DNA from: Candidatus Odyssella thessalonicensis L13
GTDB lineage: Bacteria; Pseudomonadota; Alphaproteobacteria; Paracaedibacterales; Paracaedibacteraceae
Length of the DNA: 64,000 nucleotides
Assembly (NCBI RefSeq): GCF_000190415.1
Contig: NZ_AEWF01000001.1
Coordinates: forward strand, 496,001-560,000
Direction of reading: 5' to 3'
How positions within the stretch are numbered: position 1 is the first letter of the stretch; every line of letters starts with the position of its first letter. This document shows positions 56,503-64,000 of this stretch, one piece after another. The notes below the pieces were generated by a model. It saw nothing but the letters and a program-made list of their open reading frames with translations. It made no database searches and was not told where the DNA came from. The position numbers were made by a program, and so were the translations under genes.

Positions 56503-57235
56503 GGTTTCTCCCCCTAACGGGCAAGTGAACAATACTTATCTATGCCGTTGTTTTTGGCAAGTTGGCAACGTTTCGGGCACATGGCCAGAAATGGAACTAA
56601 CTTCTGGCGATATTCCTGCTTCTATGCGTCGGCGTTTAACCTCTTTGGGACGCCGCGCTATTACTATGCTTTATGCGGTCCTGGCGTCTTTAGATAATAA
56701 AGATATTGCTTGGGTGGTGTCGTCGCGCCATGGAGATACTGACCGTATGGCTAACCTTTTAACAGGGCTCAGTCAAAAAGAGTTACTGTCGCCAACAGAT
56801 TTTAGTATGTCAGTACACAATGCAATTATGGGAATGTTTTCAATTGCGACTGGAAACACCCAGATGCAGACATCTTTATCAGGCGGCGCCTTAAGCTTTG
56901 AGACAGGCTTGCTTGAAGCCTTGGCGTTACAGAAAGATAAGAATAGCACCGTTGGCTATATATATTATGATGCGCCGCTTCCGTCGCACTATAATAGTAT
57001 TTATAAGAATAATGAATCAGAAATCTGCACAATCATTATTCTTAAGAGTGATAAAGGGCAAGCTGATTTTAAAGAGAAGTCTCGTGCCTTTAAGATAAAT
57101 TTTATTCGAGACAGTGCAGCATTTTTCGAGGGGCAGGCTGGGGGAGCCTTTTCATTCCTGAATTTTATTCAGAGCAATGAAAATAGTTTTTCATTGCATG
57201 TGCCCGGTGGGGCAATCCATGTGGAACAAATTTAA
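56459..57235 (+). CDS. Beta-ketoacyl-synthase-like chain-length factor (ApeC-like)
   Basis: 258 residues from ATG 56459, which overlaps the lipoprotein by 44 bases; GTG 56525 would give the more usual length of ~236. Thiolase-fold N-terminal part only: WVVSSRHGDTDRMANLL, FSMSVHNAIMGMFSIATGN, then TSLSGGALSFETGLLEAL, where a ketosynthase would have its catalytic Cys. The Cys is missing, as in chain-length factors. In aryl polyene synthesis this protein pairs with a true ketosynthase and sets chain length; that partner should lie beyond the window. Confidence 0.8.
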   Translation: MRLKAQLVARHQQDKVSPPNGQVNNTYLCRCFWQVGNVSGTWPEMELTSGDIPASMRRRLTSLGRRAITMLYAVLASLDNKDIAWVVSSRHGDTDRMANLLTGLSQKELLSPTDFSMSVHNAIMGMFSIATGNTQMQTSLSGGALSFETGLLEALALQKDKNSTVGYIYYDAPLPSHYNSIYKNNESEICTIIILKSDKGQADFKEKSRAFKINFIRDSAAFFEGQAGGAFSFLNFIQSNENSFSLHVPGGAIHVEQI

Positions 57236-58004
57236 ACTTAGAATTGATTACATAAAGCGCTTAATTGGCACAGCGATTGGTTTTTCTCTTTTCGGCCTAG
57301 GCGGACTTCTACTTTGTCTGACTCTATTTCAAATGATCAGAGTCCTGAGCAGAGGCAGTACGCAGCGGCGGGCACGCGTACGCTCATTAATCTGCTATAT
57401 TTTTAGGGGTTATTTAAAAACTTTAGAAATTCTAGGAGTTATAAAAGTTGAGGCTCGCAGCTTGGAAGAGTTGCGTGGCCTCAAAGGCACCCTAGTGATC
57501 TGCAATCACCCCAGTTTATTGGATGTGGTGATCCTGATGTCCAAGCTTAAAAATGTCCAATGTGTGGTTAAAAATGAGCTGTGGCGGAATCCGCTTATCG
57601 GCGGTGTGGTCCGGTCTGCAGGTTATATTCGTAATGATATTGATCCTGAAAGATTTTTAAAGGACTGCAAGGAGCAGCTTGACCAGGGAGAGAATATTAT
57701 TATTTTCCCAGAAGGAACCCGGTCAATTCCTGGCCACCCTATCCATATGCGGCGCGGCTTAGGGAATCTAGCATTAGCTGCTGATGTGAACATTCAAACG
57801 ATTCTTTTAGGTTGCGAGCCGGTTTCACTGACAAAGTCAGAAAAGTGGTATCACATCCCGCCGCGACGCATTAATTTTAAAGCTCACATTGGAAAGTTGT
57901 TCCTCATCAGTGATTACCAAGGGGACGCGCCTCGTTCCTTGAGAGTAAGAGCGCTCATGCGCGATATTCAACACTATTATAATAGGTATTTAGGATATGA
58001 ATAA
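57219..58004 (+). CDS. 1-acyl-glycerol-3-phosphate acyltransferase-like protein (ApeD-like)
   Basis: 261 residues from ATG 57219 with GGGG six bases upstream, overlapping the previous gene; the frame further upstream belongs to it. One or two N-terminal hydrophobic helices. PlsC motifs: VICNHPSLLDVV (HxxxxD), and FPEGTRSIPG. Acyltransferases of this type in APE loci are thought to move the finished chain to a lipid acceptor. Tightly coupled on both sides. Confidence 0.85.
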   Translation: MWNKFKLRIDYIKRLIGTAIGFSLFGLGGLLLCLTLFQMIRVLSRGSTQRRARVRSLICYIFRGYLKTLEILGVIKVEARSLEELRGLKGTLVICNHPSLLDVVILMSKLKNVQCVVKNELWRNPLIGGVVRSAGYIRNDIDPERFLKDCKEQLDQGENIIIFPEGTRSIPGHPIHMRRGLGNLALAADVNIQTILLGCEPVSLTKSEKWYHIPPRRINFKAHIGKLFLISDYQGDAPRSLRVRALMRDIQHYYNRYLGYE

Positions 58005-58260
58005 TTTAGAAACTGAAGTCAAACAGTTAATTATTGACAGCTTAAATCTTGAAGATTTAACAGTTGACGATATTGACAGTAATGATCCTTTGTTTGGCGA
58101 AGGATTGGGATTGGATTCCATTGACGCTTTAGAATTGGGTATGGCTCTTCAAAAGAAATATCAGCTTAAGATCAGCACCCAAAATGAGGATCTAAAAGCT
58201 CATTTCTACTCCGTCAACACACTTGTAGAATTTATTAGTCAGATCAAAGGAGGAAATTAA
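57997..58260 (+). CDS. Acyl carrier protein 1 (ApeE-like)
   Basis: 87 residues, acidic. Phosphopantetheine attachment Ser in GLGLDSIDALEL. Four-helix ACP fold is expected. It overlaps the acyltransferase by eight bases and is followed after one base by a second ACP. Two different ACPs in tandem are typical of aryl polyene clusters. Confidence 0.9.
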   Translation: MNNLETEVKQLIIDSLNLEDLTVDDIDSNDPLFGEGLGLDSIDALELGMALQKKYQLKISTQNEDLKAHFYSVNTLVEFISQIKGGN

Positions 58261-58261
58261 T

Positions 58262-58507
58262 ATGACCAGAGAAGATATTTTAGCAGAACTATCAACATAT
58301 TTGGAAGAATACTTTGAAGTGTCTAAAGAGGCGATCACCTTAGACTCTAAACTTTATGAAGAGCTGAATCTCGATAGTATTGATGCGGTGGACCTTATTG
58401 TAAAACTGCAAGAAATCACCAAGCAAAAAATTGCTCCTGCTGATTTTAAAGAAGTTCGAACTGTCGGCGATGTCGTAGAGAAAGTTTATGCGCTCATTCA
58501 TAAATAA
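58262..58507 (+). CDS. Acyl carrier protein 2 (ApeF-like)
   Basis: 81 residues, acidic, attachment Ser in LNLDSIDAVDL. AGGAGG is present in the end of the preceding gene. It differs clearly from the first ACP and probably carries another intermediate (starter versus extender chain). Overlaps the next gene by 20 bases. Confidence 0.9.
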   Translation: MTREDILAELSTYLEEYFEVSKEAITLDSKLYEELNLDSIDAVDLIVKLQEITKQKIAPADFKEVRTVGDVVEKVYALIHK

Positions 58508-59075
58508 TAGACTTATAGGCATGCTCGCTGCTGCCTTATCTATCGGCTATCCTCTGGTTATCTATTGGGGCGAAGGTAAGATTTCAGCAACCACCTTGAT
58601 GAGTGGCATGCTCGGGATGCTTATTTTGCGAGCCGGTCTCCCTTTACTGACTAAGAGAGGAAGTATAAGCTTTCTGGAAAAAAGCTCTGTGATTTTATGC
58701 AGCTGCGTCACCGCAGTCATGATGCTGCTTTACCGCTGGAATCCAGAACTCGCCCCTTTCCTGTATCCCATTGTTATGAGCCTGGCCGCTGCCAGTCTGT
58801 TTAGCTATACCTTGGCCTATCCACCTAGCATGATTGAACGTTTTGCACGATTAATGACGCCAGATCTTGAGCCAAAAGGAATAGAATATACCCGAAAGGT
58901 AACAATTGTGTGGATGCTTTTCTGCATAATTAATGCCAGCATTTCGCTGATGACGGTGATCCTTGATTACCGTGACCTGTGGGCCCTTTACAATGGCTGC
59001 ATTTCCTACCTGCTCATGGGTACCCTGATGGGCGGTGAACTCTTGGTGCGTCGGCACCATAAATCCAACAATTGA
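58488..59075 (+). CDS. Polytopic membrane protein, COG4648 type (ApeG-like)
   Basis: 195 residues with about five membrane helices. The conserved family stretch PPSMIERFARLMTPDLEPKG followed by IEYTRKVTIVWMLFCIINAS and the C-terminal YNGCISYLLMGTLMGGE are clear. The family occurs almost only in APE-type clusters. Biochemical role not known. Starts within the ACP2 gene. Confidence 0.82.
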   Translation: MRSFINNRLIGMLAAALSIGYPLVIYWGEGKISATTLMSGMLGMLILRAGLPLLTKRGSISFLEKSSVILCSCVTAVMMLLYRWNPELAPFLYPIVMSLAAASLFSYTLAYPPSMIERFARLMTPDLEPKGIEYTRKVTIVWMLFCIINASISLMTVILDYRDLWALYNGCISYLLMGTLMGGELLVRRHHKSNN

Positions 59076-60508
59076 ACGAAAAGATTTCAGTGATGGCGAT
59101 ACATTCCTTAATCCCTGTTCATAAGCTTTTAACAGAACGCGACGTGGCAACGTGGTCCAATTACTGGCAACCTTTAAACGATGAGGATTGCACTGTAACT
59201 TCACAGTATTGTCAGGCTGTTGCCACGGTTATGGCAAGATTCCACCACGACAAAATAAAGAGGATTTTCCTAATTCATAAGGATCGCGCTTTATTTTTGG
59301 CAGGTTTTTTGGCAGCACTCCAAGTGGGCATCCCGGTGATTCTGCCGCCAAGTGATGCGCCTGGCCTGTTAAAGGATTTAATACAGCCAGAGGATGGGTT
59401 ATTGACCGATCAAGTGGAACTCTTACCCTTATGTTCCACCACCTATGTGCTAAACAGCCTAGCAGATTTAAATAATTTCTCGGAGTCGCCGTCTCTCCTG
59501 TTCACTGATTTTGATCCGTTAGAACGGTCAATAACTTTTTATACCTCAGGGTCAACCAATACGCCGAAGGCCATTAGTAAAACTTTACGGCAATTAGAAA
59601 CCGAGATAGCTGCTTTAGAAAAAAAATGGGGAACCGTTGTTTTAGAATGCCAATTTTTCTCAACAGTTCCCCATCATCATATTTATGGCCTACTGTTTTC
59701 TTTACTATGGCCAGTTTGTAAGGGGTACCGCTTACAGCGGCAGACTTTTAGGTGCTGGGAAGAGATTGTCCCCCATATCAAAGCAAGCGATTATCTTATT
59801 TCCAGTCCATCGCACCTGGGGCGGATGCCTGATTTTGAGAGTAAGGACAACTTAAGATTACAGTATGCCTTTTCTTCCGGCGGTGCCTTATCTTTTGACG
59901 CCGCTCAAGCAACTAAGAAAGCTTTAGGGGTTTTACCTTGGGAGATACTAGGCAGCACTGAAACAGGTGGGATCGCTTATCGCCAACAACATCATCCTGC
60001 CCAATCATGGACAAGATTTGAAGGCATAAAGCTTATTAAAGGCGAGAATGAGCAGCTTTATCTTCAATCTTCCTATTTACCAGACAACTCTATTTATGAA
60101 ACCCAAGATCGCATTGAGATGCTGGATGAAGACCACTTCCACTTACTCGGGCGAGCCGATCGGATTGTGAAAATTGAGGGCAAACGCGTCTGTTTATCAG
60201 ACATCGAGCAGAAACTAGTCGCCTCGGATCTTATCCAACAGGCCGCTGTCATTCCGGTGGATACACCAAGACGGCAGCAGTTGGGGGCCATTGTTGTGCT
60301 CTCACCCGCTGGCCAGCAACAGTTGCTTGCTCAGGGTAAGACTTATTTCCTGCGCGAGCTTAGGACCTATTTGCGCGATTATTTTGAAGCGGTTGTAATT
60401 CCACGGCGATGGCGTTTTATGGACGTGATTCCCAGTAACAACCAGGGAAAACGCCCCTATCACCTTTTACAAGCATATTTTAACTCCAAGGAGCACAAAC
60501 AATGTTAG
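59072..60508 (+). CDS. Acyl/aryl adenylate-forming ligase (ApeH-like)
   Basis: 478 residues from TTG 59072, which overlaps the previous stop; ATG 59093 is an alternative. ANL superfamily: P-loop FYTSGSTNTPKAISK, LGSTETGGIAYR, then GRADRIVKIEGKRV with the hinge Asp. It should activate an aromatic or acyl acid to load an ACP. With the ammonia-lyase downstream, a cinnamate or coumarate starter is a reasonable guess. The N-terminal domain is short relative to full acyl-CoA synthetases, as usual for this family. Confidence 0.88.
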   Translation: MNEKISVMAIHSLIPVHKLLTERDVATWSNYWQPLNDEDCTVTSQYCQAVATVMARFHHDKIKRIFLIHKDRALFLAGFLAALQVGIPVILPPSDAPGLLKDLIQPEDGLLTDQVELLPLCSTTYVLNSLADLNNFSESPSLLFTDFDPLERSITFYTSGSTNTPKAISKTLRQLETEIAALEKKWGTVVLECQFFSTVPHHHIYGLLFSLLWPVCKGYRLQRQTFRCWEEIVPHIKASDYLISSPSHLGRMPDFESKDNLRLQYAFSSGGALSFDAAQATKKALGVLPWEILGSTETGGIAYRQQHHPAQSWTRFEGIKLIKGENEQLYLQSSYLPDNSIYETQDRIEMLDEDHFHLLGRADRIVKIEGKRVCLSDIEQKLVASDLIQQAAVIPVDTPRRQQLGAIVVLSPAGQQQLLAQGKTYFLRELRTYLRDYFEAVVIPRRWRFMDVIPSNNQGKRPYHLLQAYFNSKEHKQC

Positions 60509-60879
60509 GCTCGCCTCGTTATCCAGAATTTGTAGAACGTTGTATTGCGCAAAATCACGCAAAAATCAGCTTCAAGCTCCCAGCTGATCTGTCCTACCTT
60601 GACGGGCATTTTCCAGAATTTCCTATCCTTCCCGGGGTGGTGCAGCTTCACTGGGCAGTCGAACTCGCTCAAGAAATCTTCGGAATTAACAGCCTAGTAT
60701 CCCACGGTAGCCAAATTAAATTTAGCAATGTCATTACTTCTTCTGAGGTAATCTATGAGCTAAATCTAGTTTACAATTCGGACAAAAACATGTGTTCCTA
60801 TCGTTATAAAAGCCAGGAGAAAGTTTATTCTTCGGGGAATATCCATTATTCATCACCTTTAAAAACAGGTGATAAATAA
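60502..60879 (+). CDS. Hot-dog fold acyl-ACP dehydratase (ApeI-like)
   Basis: 125 residues. FabA/FabZ-like: YLDGHFPEFPILPGVVQLHW with the catalytic His and the PGV turn. Expected to dehydrate 3-hydroxyacyl-ACP, producing the conjugated polyene. Overlaps the ligase by seven bases. Confidence 0.85.
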   Translation: MLGSPRYPEFVERCIAQNHAKISFKLPADLSYLDGHFPEFPILPGVVQLHWAVELAQEIFGINSLVSHGSQIKFSNVITSSEVIYELNLVYNSDKNMCSYRYKSQEKVYSSGNIHYSSPLKTGDK

Positions 60880-60880
60880 A

Positions 60881-62593
60881 ATGGCTTATAAGATCTGTGC
60901 TATTATTCCAACCTTTAACCATTACTCTGCTTTACCAGGAATTCTCCAAAGACTCTCAAGGCTTGGGTTAGAAACTTTTATTATTAATGACGGCAGTCGC
61001 CCAGACATCCAAGAAGCTTTGCAAATCCTCGCGCAACAAATGCCGAACATCCACCTGATTCACTTGGAGGACAATCAAGGAAAAGGCAAGGCAGTTTACG
61101 CCGGTTTTAAGGCCGCCGCACAAGCAGGCTACACCCATGCCTTTCAAATCGATGCGGATGGTCAACATTCATTAAAAGATCTGCCTCAATTTTTAGAATT
61201 ATCGCAGCGCAATCCTCACGCCCTTATCAGTGGTCAGCCTATCTATGATCAATCTATTCCGCTGGCTCGTAAGATTGGCCGATGGTTTACTCATATTTGG
61301 GTTTGGATTGAGACCTTATCCTTACGCATCTCTGATAGTATGTGTGGCTTTCGGATTTACCCTGTTTCGGCCAGCTTGGCTGTCATGAATGCCTACCACA
61401 TTGGCATGCGCATGGATTTCGATACTGAGATTATGGTACGACTATTTTGGCAAGGCACCCCGGTGATCATGAGTCCGGTTGCCGTCTCTTATCCCCAAGG
61501 CAATCTTTCTAACTTTGATGTTTTTCGGGATAACTGGCGCATTACCAAGATGCATACGCGTCTGTTCTTTGCGATGCTCAGAAACTTACACCATATTATC
61601 TTCAAGCGGCCCAACTATAAAAATTTATATTTACCCACGAATGCGGTCTATTGGTCCAGCTTAGCTGAGAGAGGCTCCTTGCTAGGATTGTTTTTCTTTG
61701 CCTGGTGCTACCGGTTATTGGGGAAAAAAGTGTCTCGGCTTATCGGCGCTCCCGTTGTTTTTTATTTTTATCTTACCAGCCAAACCCAAAGGCATGCATC
61801 AAAGCTCTTCTTTGAGCGTCTCGCAGCTTATAATAAGCAACCTTCTAAGGCATCGTTCTGGAATGGGTTTAAGCATTTTATGGCTTTCTTTGATATGGCA
61901 CTGGATAAATTTGCGGCCTGGGCCAGCCCTAGCCGTGTCGATGCCATTGATCCTGATAGCCAAGACCGCCTTTCCCAGATAATGGCCAGTGGCCAGGGAG
62001 GCATGTTGCTGGTTAGCCATTTAGGCAATATGGAATTTTGCCGGGCAACTTCTGTGCCTGAGCATAGAAATCGCCTGCATGTCCTACTCCATCAAAAGAA
62101 TTCCCAACGGTTTCATCAACTCCTGAAAGCGTTTAATCCCTTATCTACAATCAATATTATTGAAGTGACGCAGATGGGGCCGGAGACAATAATTTATTTA
62201 AAAGAGCAAATCGCTAAAGGGGACTGGGTCATTATCGCCGGCGATCGTATTCCTGTTAACAACTCTCAACGGTTGAGTTATGCCTCTTTTCTGGGCCATC
62301 GGGCCCCCTTTTCCCAGGGTCCTTATATTTTAGCTGCTTTACTCGAATGCCCTGTTTACACTGCTATTGCCGTTCGCCAAGACCACCATTACCGTGTTCA
62401 CCTTGACCTTTTTGCTGAGAAAGTCACCCTTAACCGCCATACGCGGGCAGACGATCTGACAGGTTATGTACAACGCTATGCCCATTATTTAGAGGGTCAG
62501 TGTAAAAATTATCCATATCAGTGGTTTAATTTCTTTGACTTTTGGAAACAGGATCCCCAGATATGTAACATCGAAGGGGGAAACCATGAATAA
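60881..62593 (+). CDS. Glycosyltransferase-acyltransferase fusion (ApeJ-like)
   Basis: 570 residues from ATG 60881 with AGGTGA eight bases upstream; a GTG four codons earlier overlaps the previous gene. N-terminal GT2 domain (~1-240): CAIIPTFNHYSALPGIL, INDGS, and QIDADGQHSLKDLPQF. C-terminal LPLAT-type acyltransferase (~285-560) with LLVSHLGNMEFCRA (HxxxxE) and IIAGDRIPVNNS. The fusion is characteristic of APE loci and probably builds the membrane anchor of the pigment. Confidence 0.88.
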   Translation: MAYKICAIIPTFNHYSALPGILQRLSRLGLETFIINDGSRPDIQEALQILAQQMPNIHLIHLEDNQGKGKAVYAGFKAAAQAGYTHAFQIDADGQHSLKDLPQFLELSQRNPHALISGQPIYDQSIPLARKIGRWFTHIWVWIETLSLRISDSMCGFRIYPVSASLAVMNAYHIGMRMDFDTEIMVRLFWQGTPVIMSPVAVSYPQGNLSNFDVFRDNWRITKMHTRLFFAMLRNLHHIIFKRPNYKNLYLPTNAVYWSSLAERGSLLGLFFFAWCYRLLGKKVSRLIGAPVVFYFYLTSQTQRHASKLFFERLAAYNKQPSKASFWNGFKHFMAFFDMALDKFAAWASPSRVDAIDPDSQDRLSQIMASGQGGMLLVSHLGNMEFCRATSVPEHRNRLHVLLHQKNSQRFHQLLKAFNPLSTINIIEVTQMGPETIIYLKEQIAKGDWVIIAGDRIPVNNSQRLSYASFLGHRAPFSQGPYILAALLECPVYTAIAVRQDHHYRVHLDLFAEKVTLNRHTRADDLTGYVQRYAHYLEGQCKNYPYQWFNFFDFWKQDPQICNIEGGNHE

Positions 62594-64000
62594 ACAATCA
62601 CTTATTGAAGTCGGCCTTGACCGAATGATAACCATCGAAGAGATTGATCTGATCGCACGTCGAGAAGCAAGATTGGTTCTCTCTCAGGATGAAAATTTTC
62701 GAGCTCATATTACTAAGGGCGCACAATTTTTAAAGGAAAAGTTTCAAGCCGACGGCTGTATTTATGGTGTTACCACCGGCTACGGTGATAACTGTGTCAG
62801 AGCCGTACCGTTAGCTCAGGTTGAAGAATTACCCTTACATTTAACGCGGTTCCATGGCTGCGGGCTGGGAGATTTCCTCTCTTTGCCGCAAACGAGAGCC
62901 GTTCTCGCCGTCAGACTTATTTCGCTTTGCCAAGGGTTTTCAGGCGTAACAGTTGACCTGTTGGAAAGACTAGAAATGTTATTGCATCATGATATTCTCC
63001 CCGTCATTCCTAGTGAAGGATCGGTGGGGGCGAGTGGGGACTTGACGCCGTTATCCTATGTGGCGGCTGTCATTGTCGGCGAACGAGATGTCTGGTACCA
63101 AGGAAAACGGCGCGCAACCGCTGAGGTTTATCAAGAGCTGGAAATTCAAGCTTATAAATTGCAGCCAAAAGAGGCCTTAGCCATCATGAACGGGACAGCT
63201 GTTATGACAGGCTTAGCAACAGAAGCTTTTTGCCGCGCTAAATATCTGGCTCGTCTCTCAGCTCGCCTCACCGCGATGACTTCTTTGGCGCTTAAAGGCA
63301 ATCCTCAGCATTTTAATGCTTACTTATTTGCCGCCAAACCGCATGTAGGCCAATCGCATATTGCCGCCTATATCCGTTCAGATTTGGAAAATGCGCCCCA
63401 AGATTTTCCAATTGGGCGCTTACAAGATCGTTATTCTACCCGCTGTGCGCCGCATATCATTGGGGTCTTAGAAGATATGCTGCCCGTCTTTAAAAAGCTG
63501 ATTGAAACAGAAATCAATTCAGCGAATGATAATCCTTTAATACACTTAGCCGAGAATGAGCAAGAGAGCAGCATTTTACATGGCGGCCATTTTTACGGCG
63601 GCCATATTGCCTTTGTTATGGATAGTTTGAAGAACTTGGTCGCTAATATTGCTGACCTGCTAGATCGGCAAATGGCAACTTTGGTCGATCCTAAATTTAA
63701 TAATGGCTTGCCAGCAAATCTTTCTGGCGCTCACGGGACAAGAGCCCCCATCAATCATGGCCTTAAAGCTCTACAAATAGGCGCCTCGGCCTGGACGGCT
63801 GAAGCCTTAAAGAATACAATGCCCGCGAGCGTTTTCTCACGCTCAACCGAAAGCCACAATCAAGATAAGGTAAGTATGGGAACGATTGCCGCTCGCGATG
63901 CATTACGGGTACTCCAGCTGTCTGAGCAAGTGGCCGTGGCGCAGCTGATCGCCGCTGTACAAGCGCTACGCCTCCGTCAGCAGGAAGGCGCCCTTGGACG
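62586..64000 (+). CDS. Aromatic amino-acid ammonia-lyase (HAL/PAL/TAL family), 3' end beyond window
   Basis: At least 471 codons, open at the right edge. It starts at ATG 62586, overlapping the previous stop by eight bases. MIO-cofactor triad Ala-Ser-Gly in EGSVGASGDLTPLSY. Also YGVTTGYGDN with the catalytic Tyr, SANDNPLIH, and QDKVSMGTIAARDA. The substrate-selecting loop reads TRFHGCGLG, not the SH of classical histidine lyases. In flexirubin- and xanthomonadin-type clusters such lyases make the aromatic starter acid. No hut genes are adjacent, so histidine degradation is unlikely. Substrate not certain. Confidence 0.9.
   Translation, partial: MNKQSLIEVGLDRMITIEEIDLIARREARLVLSQDENFRAHITKGAQFLKEKFQADGCIYGVTTGYGDNCVRAVPLAQVEELPLHLTRFHGCGLGDFLSLPQTRAVLAVRLISLCQGFSGVTVDLLERLEMLLHHDILPVIPSEGSVGASGDLTPLSYVAAVIVGERDVWYQGKRRATAEVYQELEIQAYKLQPKEALAIMNGTAVMTGLATEAFCRAKYLARLSARLTAMTSLALKGNPQHFNAYLFAAKPHVGQSHIAAYIRSDLENAPQDFPIGRLQDRYSTRCAPHIIGVLEDMLPVFKKLIETEINSANDNPLIHLAENEQESSILHGGHFYGGHIAFVMDSLKNLVANIADLLDRQMATLVDPKFNNGLPANLSGAHGTRAPINHGLKALQIGASAWTAEALKNTMPASVFSRSTESHNQDKVSMGTIAARDALRVLQLSEQVAVAQLIAAVQALRLRQQEGALG

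Noticed and set aside
62586-64000. Histidine ammonia-lyase of the hut degradation pathway
   Set aside because: No hutU, hutI or hutG nearby, the selectivity loop differs (RFHGCG), and the gene is translationally coupled to the polyene cluster.

Overview
The window looks like a chromosome segment of an intracellular or amoeba-associated alphaproteobacterium, most likely of the Holosporales (Paracaedibacter/Odyssella-like). That placement is inference. It rests on alphaproteobacterial-type complex I genes with birA directly behind nuoN, a moderate-to-low GC content, and many secreted proteins with eukaryote-like modules (F-box, leucine-rich repeats, Sel1 and TPR-type repeats, a trypsin-like protease, a class 3 lipase). 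No insertion sequence, prophage or CRISPR array was seen.

Layout. 1-6.2 kb: tail of an EAL-domain protein, a secreted F-box protein, an M23 peptidase, a Sel1 protein, and a tRNA-Leu(CAG) followed by an RNase D-like exonuclease. 6.4-15.6 kb: nuoA-K, tightly packed and closed by a strong terminator. 15.8-19.9 kb: three secreted accessory proteins (Sel1, trypsin-like protease, F-box/LRR). 20.2-31.9 kb: obgE, a polar amino-acid ABC transporter, a YhhQ-Tgt queuosine pair followed directly by umuDC, AmpG, an M17 aminopeptidase, a porin and a tiny lipoprotein. 32.3-37.8 kb: an MFS transporter, a secreted helical-repeat protein with a HicA-like tail, radC and map. 37.9-42.9 kb: the start of the dcw cluster (mraZ-rsmH-ftsL-ftsI-murE) behind a very regular MraZ operator. 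43.1-47.2 kb: tRNA-Glu(CTC) and an accessory island of secreted proteins, including a deaminase-like candidate effector. 47.6-53.3 kb: birA and nuoN-M-L, separated from nuoA-K by about 33 kb and on the other strand. 53.9-55.0 kb: a secreted lipase. 55.3-64.0 kb: an aryl-polyene type gene cluster that runs off the right edge.

How the genes work together. The two nuo blocks together encode all 14 core subunits of complex I. AmpG, the M23 peptidase, MurE, FtsI, FtsL, RsmH and MraZ serve wall growth, recycling and division. The secreted genes form a probable host-interaction set. Four of them share a Met-Glu pair at the predicted signal-peptide junction, and two otherwise different ones share a HAxDILLH motif. 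The right end holds a phosphopantetheinyl transferase, chain-length-factor-like ketosynthase, acyltransferases, two ACPs, an acyl/aryl ligase, a dehydratase and an aromatic ammonia-lyase. This set fits an aryl polyene (APE/flexirubin/xanthomonadin-like) pigment pathway and is the most unusual system in the window for an organism of this presumed lifestyle. The best single-gene candidate for new biology is the secreted protein at 44489-45685, with an HxE...CxxC deaminase signature and a nuclear-localisation-like basic patch.
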